From NCBI RefSeq assembly GCF_014695775.1, contig NZ_JACJOX010000077.1:1-64000 (forward strand): a stretch of 64,000 bases of DNA, read 5' to 3'. Shown piece after piece: positions 8,690-16,449 of this stretch (positions within the stretch are counted from its first letter, which is position 1; the number at the start of each line of letters is the position of its first letter). The notes beneath the pieces are model-generated. The model made no database searches, had not been told where the DNA came from, and saw nothing but the letters and a program-made list of their open reading frames with translations. The stretch comes from Leptolyngbya sp. FACHB-60 (GTDB taxonomy: Bacteria > Cyanobacteriota > Cyanobacteriia > Phormidesmidales > Phormidesmidaceae). Made by a program: the position numbers and the translations under genes.

Positions 8690-9891
8690 AAGACCCCTTG
8701 TGGTTCAAGAACCCGTTGCAGGCGGTGCATGAACTCGGGATGCCATCCAACCCGAAGACTGTCAGCTAAGATATGAAATGAACCTCTTGTCATACTTGGA
8801 TGCTGCACCTGGGGGCGAATGGGGAAAGAACTATCTTCGACCCAAGCATATATTTTCCTAGCTGCCTCGCGCTTAGCATCCTCAGCAGCAGCTTCACCTA
8901 GCTCATCAGAAAGTCGGTCAAATTGTAGCTCCCATTCTTCACGCAAGAGTTGTTCGTAATCGTCCAGCTCTCCAATAAGGAGCAGATCCTCACGTACCCA
9001 TCGAGACCGTTGCTCAAAGGCACGATAGTAATCCCTTATAGCAGCGAAGATGCGCTTGGTTCCAATGCCAGTAAGCTTTACCTGCTGCACAAAAACAGCG
9101 CTCTCATAGATCTCGGCGTCAACCTCGGCATCGAGAATATCCCGATCCACTGGAAGAGAATCCTCCTTAAACTGATCTCGAAGGCTGTCGATTTTACTTT
9201 CTATTTCAGCACTGAGGATCGGAGAAGTATTTGGAGAAATTAGTTGTTCAACAACTCTCTTGTACCACCATCCCTCAAGCCTTGAGAGGAAGGAATCAAG
9301 ATGATTGCGACGAACTGCATGGCGGGCCTCAACACGGAGTGATTCATGAACATCAGCAATATCGGGAGTATTAGGAAATATGACTATTGAGCTAGCAAGT
9401 GCTGCATGTTCCTTAGGTGAGAGGTTTCTAAAAAGATTATATGCAGGTTCATTTGTCTGATTAGTAGATGTAGCCGCTGTTTCTTGTAACCGCTTAACCG
9501 CCTCAGCTTCATTGCGCTCATTCAACATTAAATAGCTGGCCGTAGAGCCACTGCTAACACTACTCGTAGTAATCAAGTACAAATGTGAATCTAAGGGTAT
9601 ATCACCATTTGCTCGACCCGCCATCCAAATGCGTAAGCTCTTCCAAAGATCGGGGCTTGCATTAGTCAAGTTTCCTAAATGCTCACGATGGTGCTTCAGT
9701 TGCAACAACTCTAGGGGAGAACCATCATTATCAAACACAACGTCGTCAAGAGTCTCAAGATAAACGGCAAACACCGCATCCTTTGAAAGGCGTTGAAGAG
9801 ATGACAATAGAGCTAAGCGAGCTTGGTAAAAATATCCAAGCGCGGCGTCGGTAGCAGAGAAATCCACCGTATTTTGCAAGTCGTCAGTCAC
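8686..9891 (-). CDS. ABC-3C effector with Cap4/DUF4297-like nuclease N-terminus
   Basis: The 401-residue product starts at GTG 9891 with AGGGAG 6 bases upstream. Residues 15-75 read GYFYQARLALL, then YLETLDDVVFD, then PLELLQLKHH, the E...D...(E/Q)xK spacing of DUF4297/Cap4-type PD-(D/E)XK DNA nucleases. The remaining helical C-terminal half fits the ABC-3C C-terminal domain that binds the other components. It is the first gene of the operon, followed by middle component and ATPase. Inference: DNA cleavage on activation gives phage or plasmid defence. Confidence 0.8.
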   Translation of the reverse strand: MTDDLQNTVDFSATDAALGYFYQARLALLSSLQRLSKDAVFAVYLETLDDVVFDNDGSPLELLQLKHHREHLGNLTNASPDLWKSLRIWMAGRANGDIPLDSHLYLITTSSVSSGSTASYLMLNERNEAEAVKRLQETAATSTNQTNEPAYNLFRNLSPKEHAALASSIVIFPNTPDIADVHESLRVEARHAVRRNHLDSFLSRLEGWWYKRVVEQLISPNTSPILSAEIESKIDSLRDQFKEDSLPVDRDILDAEVDAEIYESAVFVQQVKLTGIGTKRIFAAIRDYYRAFEQRSRWVREDLLLIGELDDYEQLLREEWELQFDRLSDELGEAAAEDAKREAARKIYAWVEDSSFPIRPQVQHPSMTRGSFHILADSLRVGWHPEFMHRLQRVLEPQGVL

Positions 9892-10088
9892 CTGAGTCTC
9901 CCTGCGGTGCAGACAACTCTAGAATTTGGCAAGCGCTTGTACAGTGTTTCATCTATCTCATCGCCTGTTCAGATGTCTTCTGACAAAGAGAAGGGAAGCA
10001 TTCCTACGTAAGCCAAAGTTCTATCTCCCCACATATGTTTTATAGAACCCAATTAGGAATAGGGTTTAACATTTTGTACCAGATGGAC

Positions 10089-11069
10089 CTAGAGACGAAT
10101 TCGTTCAATCTCATCGAGCGAAATTGTATCCTCTCGCCGGTCATACAGCGCTGTCGTCCGGATATCTTCATGCGCTGCGATCTTCTGGGCATTATCGCGA
10201 CTACCGCCATTGCGTAAGAAGTTCGTTATACCACTCGCACGAAACGTGTGATTACACGCATCGGTACTGACACCAGCAGCAAGCGCCCTGCGCTTAACCA
10301 TCGCCCAGGCTTCCTGGCGCTGTAACCGAACACCAGTAAGCGTTCGAGAGCGGCGAGGTGCGGTCTGGAAGAGGGGAGTAGTCTTCTCGTCCCGGAGATG
10401 TGCCTCATCCATATAGAGGTCGAGGTACTCTTCAGCGGTATGGTGCACCGGCACTTCATGATACTTGCCACCTTTTTCGTGGAGCCGGAACCAGTACCGT
10501 TTGCCCTTTGAGAAGTAGTCACCAACATTCATCCCAAGCACCGCACCGATGCGAGCAAAGCTAAAAAACATCGCCGCAATCAGTGCCCGATCGCGCAGGC
10601 CCACAATGTGGTCGGTGTCAATACTTGAGAGGAGTTCCTTCATCTCGTCATCGCTGAGCACCGGCGTCTTACCACGCTTCACTCGATGCTTCACCCCACG
10701 CACTTCTCCAGCTGGGTTCTCAGGCACGACACTACCAGTAACCAGCCACCGGAAGAGCGAGCGAATGGCAGAGAGATGCTGATTCCTCGTTTGCGCAGAC
10801 CCTGGATGAATCTCCACGTACTGCGCAACGATGATCGAATTCACCTGGTAGAGTTCGAGTCCGGGATAACACTCCTCAAGCCAATCAAAGAAACGGGTAA
10901 GGGCTCGGTAGTACGCCAGCCGGGTGTTCGGGTTTCGGATCCCAGCCGTGAAAAATTCAAGGTAACGGTAAGTAGTTCGCTCACCGGCCCGGCCCAAGAT
11001 CGCTGGCAAGAGAAATTCACTGCCCAAAAGTACAGGCGAACTACTCGGGGGTCGAATGAGGTTACTCAA
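10089..11069 (-). CDS. Tyrosine recombinase / phage-type integrase
   Basis: The 326-residue product has an N-terminal SAM-like core-binding domain (about 30-115) and a catalytic domain. The first arginine lies in FSFARIGAVLG (R173), the HxxR box in HTFRASG (about 275), a histidine in AAHEDI and the nucleophile in TTALYDRR (about 308). The likely start is TTG 11069 with GAGG 9 bases upstream. It may resolve plasmid multimers or move a defence cassette, since it sits between the ABC-3C operon and a restriction cluster, with an inverted repeat just upstream. No cognate att pair is identifiable in the window. Confidence 0.92.
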   Translation of the reverse strand: MSNLIRPPSSSPVLLGSEFLLPAILGRAGERTTYRYLEFFTAGIRNPNTRLAYYRALTRFFDWLEECYPGLELYQVNSIIVAQYVEIHPGSAQTRNQHLSAIRSLFRWLVTGSVVPENPAGEVRGVKHRVKRGKTPVLSDDEMKELLSSIDTDHIVGLRDRALIAAMFFSFARIGAVLGMNVGDYFSKGKRYWFRLHEKGGKYHEVPVHHTAEEYLDLYMDEAHLRDEKTTPLFQTAPRRSRTLTGVRLQRQEAWAMVKRRALAAGVSTDACNHTFRASGITNFLRNGGSRDNAQKIAAHEDIRTTALYDRREDTISLDEIERIRL

Positions 11070-11169
11070 AATGGATCCTCTAACGCATTGAGATCACGTG
11101 TATTAGTCAGCGCTTATTCTATGACATAAAAAGGAATTATGTAATAGAAAAGCTATGGATAGGAGGGTT

Positions 11170-11203
11170 GGATCCAAAATAATTATTTGAGATTATTGGA
11201 TCC
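11170..11203. repeat. Inverted repeat upstream of the recombinase gene
   Basis: GGATCCAAAATAAT (11170-11183) and ATTATTGGATCC (11192-11203) form an interrupted inverted repeat with 12 paired positions and two unpaired adenines. It lies about 100 bp upstream of the recombinase start, in the gap between divergent recombinase and YhcG-like genes. It could be a recombinase arm/core site or an operator; nothing more can be shown. Confidence 0.4.
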
Positions 11204-11251
11204 GTTTTGCATAGGCAGTATGAAGCCTAGTCTCCTGCTATAGTCTTCTTC

Positions 11252-12316
11252 ATGCCGAAAGAGTCCCCCCTCTCGTTAGATAGCAACTACACTGCTTTTC
11301 TTGATGGATTAAAGCGGCGCATTCGCACAGCGCAAGTCAAAGCAGCCCTCGCTGTTAACCAAGAACTCATCCTTCTCTACTGGCATATTGGGCAAGAGAT
11401 CATAGCCAAGCAGAAGCAGGCAAGCTGGGGCAGTAAGGTCATTGACCATTTAGCTCGGGACTTAAAGCGCGAATTCCCAGATATCAAGGGCTTCTCTCGC
11501 TCAAATCTCAAATCAATGCGGGTGTTTGCCGAGGCCTACACCGAGGAGCAAATTGGCCAACAGGCTGTTGGCCAAATTCCGTGGAGCCACAACATCCGCA
11601 TTATAGAGAAGGTAAAAAATCCGGAGGCACGGCTCTGGTACGTCCAGCAAACTGTTGAAAACGGTTGGAGCAGAAACATCCTTGAGATGCAGATCGAAAG
11701 CGGCCTCTTTGAACGAACAGGTAGTGCTGTCACCAACTTCGAGCGAGCGCTCCCTGCCCCTCAATCTGACCTCGCACAGCAGCTCCTCAAAGACCCGTAC
11801 AACTTTGATTTCCTCACCCTCAGCAAAGATGCACAAGAGCGAGAACTTGAGCGTGGACTCGTTGATCACATCCGCGATTTTCTTCTCGAACTCGGTATGG
11901 GCTTTGCCTTCCTAGGCAGTCAGTATCCCCTTGTGGTGAGTGATAAAGAGTATCGCCTCGATCTCCTCTTCTACCATGTAAAGCTCCACTGCTATGTGGT
12001 GCTGGATCTTAAGATGGGCGAGTTCGAACCGCAGCACTCAGGCCAAATGAGCTTTTACGTTGCTGCGGTCGATAACCTCATGCGCACCGAACGTGATGCC
12101 TCTACGATCGGCATTATTCTCTGTCGAAGCAAAGACAAAACCATTGTGGAATATGCGCTCCAGGGAACCCAACAGCCGATAGGAGTTTCAACCTTTCAAA
12201 CCCAGGGCCAACTTCCCCCAGATATTCAGAGCAGCCTGCCTACGGTGGAACAGTTTGAGATAGAACTGAGCACTGCTATCGAAGAGATAGAGGACGAGCA
12301 ATCTCCCGACGATTAG
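11252..12316 (+). CDS. PD-(D/E)XK nuclease, YhcG / DUF1016 family
   Basis: The 354-residue product has the two-part layout of YhcG-family proteins. The N-terminal DUF1016 helical domain (about 10-160) includes LLYWHIGQEI and GFSRSNLKSMR. The C-terminal nuclease domain (about 190-330) contains YPLVVSDKEYRLDLLFYH and YVVLDLKMGEF, giving the D...(D/E)xK catalytic set. Such proteins often accompany type I restriction loci or act as stand-alone defence nucleases. A perfect 23-bp palindrome within the gene (11553-11575) is repeated just after its stop. The start ATG is in a gap divergent from the recombinase. Confidence 0.88.
   Translation: MPKESPLSLDSNYTAFLDGLKRRIRTAQVKAALAVNQELILLYWHIGQEIIAKQKQASWGSKVIDHLARDLKREFPDIKGFSRSNLKSMRVFAEAYTEEQIGQQAVGQIPWSHNIRIIEKVKNPEARLWYVQQTVENGWSRNILEMQIESGLFERTGSAVTNFERALPAPQSDLAQQLLKDPYNFDFLTLSKDAQERELERGLVDHIRDFLLELGMGFAFLGSQYPLVVSDKEYRLDLLFYHVKLHCYVVLDLKMGEFEPQHSGQMSFYVAAVDNLMRTERDASTIGIILCRSKDKTIVEYALQGTQQPIGVSTFQTQGQLPPDIQSSLPTVEQFEIELSTAIEEIEDEQSPDD
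11553..11575. repeat. 23-bp palindrome, copy inside the YhcG-like gene
   Basis: TTGGCCAACAG and CTGTTGGCCAA flank a central G and form a perfect inverted repeat that encodes IGQQAVGQI of the DUF1016 domain. An identical copy (25 bases including AA on the left) lies at 12330-12352. Exact duplication of a coding palindrome to the 3' flank of the same gene is not expected by chance. Confidence 0.7.
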
Positions 12317-12329
12317 CCCATTTTTCTAA

Positions 12330-12352
12330 TTGGCCAACAGGCTGTTGGCCAA
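12330..12352. repeat. 23-bp palindrome, copy after the YhcG-like stop codon
   Basis: This is the second copy of the perfect inverted repeat at 11553-11575, beginning 14 bases after the stop codon of the nuclease gene. It can form an 11-bp hairpin and so could act as a transcription terminator or mRNA end, although no T-run follows on the plus strand. The rest of the 12317-12570 gap contains no recognised element. Confidence 0.65.
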
Positions 12353-12570
12353 TTAACGCTTATTCTCACCCATCCGGCACTCGTACCAGTGGTGCGAGTA
12401 TTACGCGCGTACCCTCTACTTGCTGCTCACCAATCGACAATACCTCCTGGCCCATTTTTCATCATGACTGTTACAACAGTGGGGGTTGGAGGCGTATTCT
12501 CAGACCACAGATCCCAACCGTAGGGCAATTCACTTTCGATAATCTCTATCTGTAGCAGAGCCATTCATTT

Positions 12571-13581
12571 ATGGGCGACGTAACTATCTGGGGCATACAT
12601 GCGGGGAAAACTGGTGATGCAGACACCCTGTTTCTCAAGAAAAAGTTCGTGGCCGTTGGCTGGTCAAAAGTAGGTGATCTCACTTCTCTTCCTCCAGACC
12701 GAGAAGCGTTTAAGGCCCGCGTTGCGGAAACCTACCCCGAGAAAAAGCCTGGTGCGATTCCCAATAATGCAGGCCAGCTCCTCCGCTTCGTCCATGAGAT
12801 AAAGCTGGGTGACCTCATCATTTACCCTTCAAAGCGCGATCGCGAAATTCACATCGGCGAAGTTACAGGCCCGTATCAATACGACCCGACTATCGAGCCT
12901 GGATACCCTCACCTTCACGAGGTGAAGTGGTTAAAAAGCGTTCCTCGCACCCGCTTCTCCCAAGGAGCTCTCTACGAAATAGGCTCAGCAATGAGCTTAT
13001 TCCAGGTAAAGTCCTACGCAGAGGAGTTTATCTCAGCCATTCAAGGTGCTCCAGCACCACAAGCAGGCACTGACGATGAAACCGTTCCGATCGTTGCTGA
13101 TGAAATCGAGCAAACTACCCGCGACTTCATTTTGAAGCAGCTAGCCCAAGAATTAAAGGGCCATGACTTTGCCGACTTCGTTGCCCACTTACTTGGCACC
13201 ATGGGGTACCGCACTCGTGTAAGCCCACCCGGCCCCGATGGCGGCGTCGATATCATAGCCCATAAAGATGAACTAGGCTTCGAGCCACCCATCATCAAAG
13301 TGCAGGTCAAGAGCAATGAGGGAAGCATCGGGAACCCCATTGCCTCTGCTCTGTACGGCAACGTCGGCCCCGGCGAGTTTGGCCTCATCGTCACATTGGG
13401 CACCTTTACTAAGCAGGCGGTGTCCTTTGCCCTCGGCAAGAGTAACCTCCGCCTCATCGATGGCAACGAGTTAGTGGAACTTGTGCTCCAACACTACGAG
13501 CAATTCGATTCGCGGTATAAGGGACTCCTGCCGCTAAAGAGAGTCTACGTGCCAGAGGTGCTGCAACGATCTGATGAATAG
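12571..13581 (+). CDS. Mrr-like restriction endonuclease with N-terminal PUA/EVE-like domain
   Basis: The 336-residue product has an N-terminal reader-like domain (about 1-150; WGIHAGKTGDAD, VAVGWSKVGDL, KLGDLIIYPSK) and a C-terminal Mrr_cat domain (about 180-300). The catalytic segment reads GYRTRVSPPGPDGGVDIIAH then IKVQVKS, i.e. D...QxK. PUA/EVE-like domains fused to Mrr nucleases are typical of type IV enzymes that recognise modified bases. It follows the YhcG-like gene on the same strand with a 254-base gap. It most likely cleaves modified foreign DNA; specificity cannot be deduced. Confidence 0.87.
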   Translation: MGDVTIWGIHAGKTGDADTLFLKKKFVAVGWSKVGDLTSLPPDREAFKARVAETYPEKKPGAIPNNAGQLLRFVHEIKLGDLIIYPSKRDREIHIGEVTGPYQYDPTIEPGYPHLHEVKWLKSVPRTRFSQGALYEIGSAMSLFQVKSYAEEFISAIQGAPAPQAGTDDETVPIVADEIEQTTRDFILKQLAQELKGHDFADFVAHLLGTMGYRTRVSPPGPDGGVDIIAHKDELGFEPPIIKVQVKSNEGSIGNPIASALYGNVGPGEFGLIVTLGTFTKQAVSFALGKSNLRLIDGNELVELVLQHYEQFDSRYKGLLPLKRVYVPEVLQRSDE

Positions 13582-13632
13582 TGGCCCGATACAGCACTCC
13601 CTCGACAGAATAGGTAACAAACGAGCACGCGC

Positions 13633-13776
13633 ATGAGTCAACTGGAACATATCGAAGCCATCGAGAGACGCCTGGGCAGAGCCTTGGCAGAAGTAGCCCT
13701 GGCAGCACCCTCGATAGTTACTGGATCACCACGAAAAACCGACCGCTCCTTCCCCAACATGTCCGAGTCCGTTTAG
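13633..13776 (+). pseudogene. Truncated stub of a type I restriction methylase (hsdM)
   Basis: A 47-codon frame begins MSQLEHIEAIERRLGRA, which matches the highly conserved start of HsdM subunits (LEHIEAIEKRLW). The resemblance ends after about 20 residues; the rest runs into the convergent end of the CD-NTase gene. This looks like the scar of a type I restriction locus replaced by the CBASS cassette, which would also explain the YhcG-like and Mrr genes upstream. Confidence 0.5.
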
Positions 13777-15148
13777 ACACCGCGAAAGCCTCTACCCAGT
13801 GTGCTCCGTGGTACTCGGTTGATTCCCACCGCACGCCAGGATCATGAGAGGAATAGATCTCCCCTCGCAGAGTATCTGCTATTGCCGCTTCCTGATCGGT
13901 GTTTACAACCTGCCAATGTACATCAAAGCTGTTGACTGACAGGGAAAGTCCATTTTCCTGAAATGCTTCAAACCGAATCCATCGATCTTTTTCCAGCACA
14001 TCCCCAGAGCGAAGAAGCCTCAGGTCATCGTTGCGCCGTCTTCCAGAAACCTCTGTAACTCGCAACGCCACATTAAGTTGATTCTCAACCCGCCAAGGAA
14101 GTCGCTCTACATAAGGCAACCTCGGCGAAATTAGCCCATCTAAGATGCCACTCCCATGATAAATTACTGCGGCTACTACATCACGACTTTGAAATGTCTG
14201 TAGTAGTAAGGCCCTTGAAAAGGTAGCACTTGCAATCACTTCACCTTTAGCAAAGTCATCACCAAATACTCGTCTCCATTTCCGAATACTTTCGTTCTCA
14301 TCCTCTTCATCGTAGGCATCATCTACCCACTCCCGGTACCGGTGAATACAGTCTCTAAAGTTATCGTATTTCGCCTGATCCCAGTGACGGTTAAAGGTTT
14401 CGGTGGACAACACTGGGTTCTCGACTAGAGACATTTCTTCGTTCTCTTGAAGAAAGTTATCCAGCCGATCTACCAATGTCTTTAGAGACGTAGGCAAATC
14501 TGGGTAATAGAAAGCCCGATTATAGGAATCGAGACCCTTAACCATATTTCCTACAAGGGTAGTCAACAGAATTGACTTAACGCCAAACCTACCTTTGATA
14601 TCTCGAAGGTATTTCAGTAGCCGCACTGAGTGAATGAGCATGTTGTTTCCCGTCCACTCATTTCTCTGCGCAAACCATGCAGAGTATGCTTCAGGTGCTG
14701 CATCCTCGAATTCATTGTCGTTGCGATTGCAAACCTCAAACGTCTGACTGTAGTAATCCGTAGTAACACATGGAACGACATCCAGGTGAAAGTCGCCTGC
14801 ATAGTCGAGCACAACGCAGCGGTTTCCACGAGCTGCCTTATCTGCGTAGACTCCAGAGGATTTAAACAGAGTATACAGATTGTTCACATAGTCCTGTGGC
14901 TGCCAGTCAGGATGACGTTCCACAAACATCACCAGATCGGCATCAAACTCTTTGTCAGGCTGCGGCTTGATAATTGTCTGATGTGCCCATGACCCTTGAG
15001 GCGAAAATCTGATAATTGTTGCCTCATAGCTACTGGGCTCAAGGAATTCCTGAATGGCCTTGACGTGGTCTTCCAGTCTACCTATCCGGGTCTGATTGAG
15101 GTTTACGACATCCTCTAGGAAAGTCTCAAATTGCTCAGTTAGTTTCAT
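13718..15148 (-). CDS. cdnD-like: CBASS CD-NTase with AGS-C-type C-terminal sensor domain
   Basis: The 476-residue protein carries the nucleotidyltransferase signature GS (residues 52-53) in SPQGSWAHQT, the metal ligands D69 and D71 in EFDADLV, and the third carboxylate D123 in FHLDVVPC. A helical OAS1-C-like part follows. The last about 100 residues (FDVHWQVVN, EAAIADTLRGEI, ESTEYHGAHWVEAF) fit the adenylyl/guanylyl sensor (AGS-C) domain seen in some CD-NTases. The start lies 2 bases after the stop of the patatin gene, forming a two-gene CBASS operon. The nucleotide product and clade are uncertain; the symbol is only indicative. Confidence 0.9.
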   Translation of the reverse strand: MKLTEQFETFLEDVVNLNQTRIGRLEDHVKAIQEFLEPSSYEATIIRFSPQGSWAHQTIIKPQPDKEFDADLVMFVERHPDWQPQDYVNNLYTLFKSSGVYADKAARGNRCVVLDYAGDFHLDVVPCVTTDYYSQTFEVCNRNDNEFEDAAPEAYSAWFAQRNEWTGNNMLIHSVRLLKYLRDIKGRFGVKSILLTTLVGNMVKGLDSYNRAFYYPDLPTSLKTLVDRLDNFLQENEEMSLVENPVLSTETFNRHWDQAKYDNFRDCIHRYREWVDDAYDEEDENESIRKWRRVFGDDFAKGEVIASATFSRALLLQTFQSRDVVAAVIYHGSGILDGLISPRLPYVERLPWRVENQLNVALRVTEVSGRRRNDDLRLLRSGDVLEKDRWIRFEAFQENGLSLSVNSFDVHWQVVNTDQEAAIADTLRGEIYSSHDPGVRWESTEYHGAHWVEAFAVSKRTRTCWGRSGRFFVVIQ

Positions 15149-15150
15149 GA

Positions 15151-16152
15151 CTAATTCTCAGGAAGTGTGTACAGGGGTTCAAAGGACTCAGCAAGTTCAG
15201 TAAAGAAAACTTTCTCCAAACTTGGGAACCTCTCTCGTGCATGAGAAAAGCCAAGGCCCTTCAGATCTTTAATTGCAGACACTCCATCCATGGAGTAGAT
15301 TCCTGATGGGACTGCCTGATTGACTCTAAATATAGCTTCTCGCTCATGTTCATGTCCGGTGAGAAGCTTAGCGATTCCCATAGCCCCATGAGACTGGCCA
15401 CTCATAAATAAGGAAACGAGTTTTGTTCCAAGAGAGCCGATACCCGCTGCTTTTGGTAATGTGTAGACCTCATCCAAACACCCTAAGCTCAATACAGAGA
15501 TTTGGTCTCCAGGCCAGTTGAGAACTCCAACAGCTTCAGTAACCCCAACAGCAATAGGATTGTTAGCCCAAATTCCTCCGTCAATAAGACCAACACTCTC
15601 TTGTGTGATGTGTTGCTGAAAGTAAGTAGGAGCTGCTGAGGTAGCAAGAGCTGCATCCACAACGAGAGATTTATAATCTGTCTTAAACCGTGGGTGATGG
15701 GGTGTCTTGTAGATATAGACACTCTGCGCAATCGGATTCCACGCAGGGATGACTAACCGATGCTTAGCCTCACCTAAACGCTTCTCCCCAAAAAGTTCAA
15801 TGAGGATTGCGCGGAGGCTATCTGAGCTATACTTTCGCTGATAGAGCCAGCGTATAGCACGCAGCTTATTGTTGAGAAGATTTTGGAGTGGGGTCTGATG
15901 TTGTCCAAAAATTTCTGGGCCTCGCCTTTCATAAAGGTCTAGGATATCAGCTGCTCGTAGCCCCATCCCAAGGCCAAGAGCAATAATACCTCCAGTAGAG
16001 GTACCCGTAATCAAGTCAAAGTATTCGCCAATGGGTCTATCGAGCTGGCTTTCAATTCCAGCAAGAAAAGCAGCAGGGAATGTTCCTAGTATTCCTCCAC
16101 CATCTACCGATAAAATACGTCTTTTTCTTTGATCAACTATGCCATCTTTCAT
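15151..16152 (-). CDS. capV: CBASS effector, patatin-like phospholipase CapV
   Basis: The 333-residue product has the patatin fold motifs in order: oxyanion loop SVDGGGILGTF (16-26), nucleophile elbow GTSTG (S52) and DGGIWANNP with catalytic D191. In CBASS, a cyclic nucleotide from the CD-NTase activates CapV, which degrades the inner membrane and aborts infection. It is the first gene of the CapV/CD-NTase operon, with no accessory Cap2/Cap3 genes, i.e. a minimal type I layout. AGGTAA lies upstream of the ATG. Confidence 0.92.
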   Translation of the reverse strand: MKDGIVDQRKRRILSVDGGGILGTFPAAFLAGIESQLDRPIGEYFDLITGTSTGGIIALGLGMGLRAADILDLYERRGPEIFGQHQTPLQNLLNNKLRAIRWLYQRKYSSDSLRAILIELFGEKRLGEAKHRLVIPAWNPIAQSVYIYKTPHHPRFKTDYKSLVVDAALATSAAPTYFQQHITQESVGLIDGGIWANNPIAVGVTEAVGVLNWPGDQISVLSLGCLDEVYTLPKAAGIGSLGTKLVSLFMSGQSHGAMGIAKLLTGHEHEREAIFRVNQAVPSGIYSMDGVSAIKDLKGLGFSHARERFPSLEKVFFTELAESFEPLYTLPEN

Positions 16153-16419
16153 TCATATTACCTGGATTTATAGCTCTCTCAATTTCAAATGAGGCAGAGC
16201 TATACCAACAAATCCAGTATATTTCTTAAAAACTTATGCTGTCACAGCTAAACGGCTATCGTATGCTCCATTTAGCGTAGGTCTTACTTAGTAGGAACCT
16301 GTGTAAACCTGATGACTAACTTTTTCCAAGTGTTCACAGGCGACATACCGCTTAACATTTCCGTTCAACGTGAGCGGACCCTCTTCAGAAATAAAGACAA
16401 CGCCGCCCTATGGTTACCT

Positions 16420-16449
16420 TTATTCCGCCGAAAACTACTCACATCGGCG
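16420..16449. other. Hairpin at the end of the coupling-protein gene
   Basis: TTCCGCCG and CGGCGGAA form a perfect 8-bp stem overlapping the stop codon of the leftward coupling-protein gene. No T-run follows in either direction, so termination activity is uncertain. The remaining 16153-16419 gap shows no other recognised element. Confidence 0.35.
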
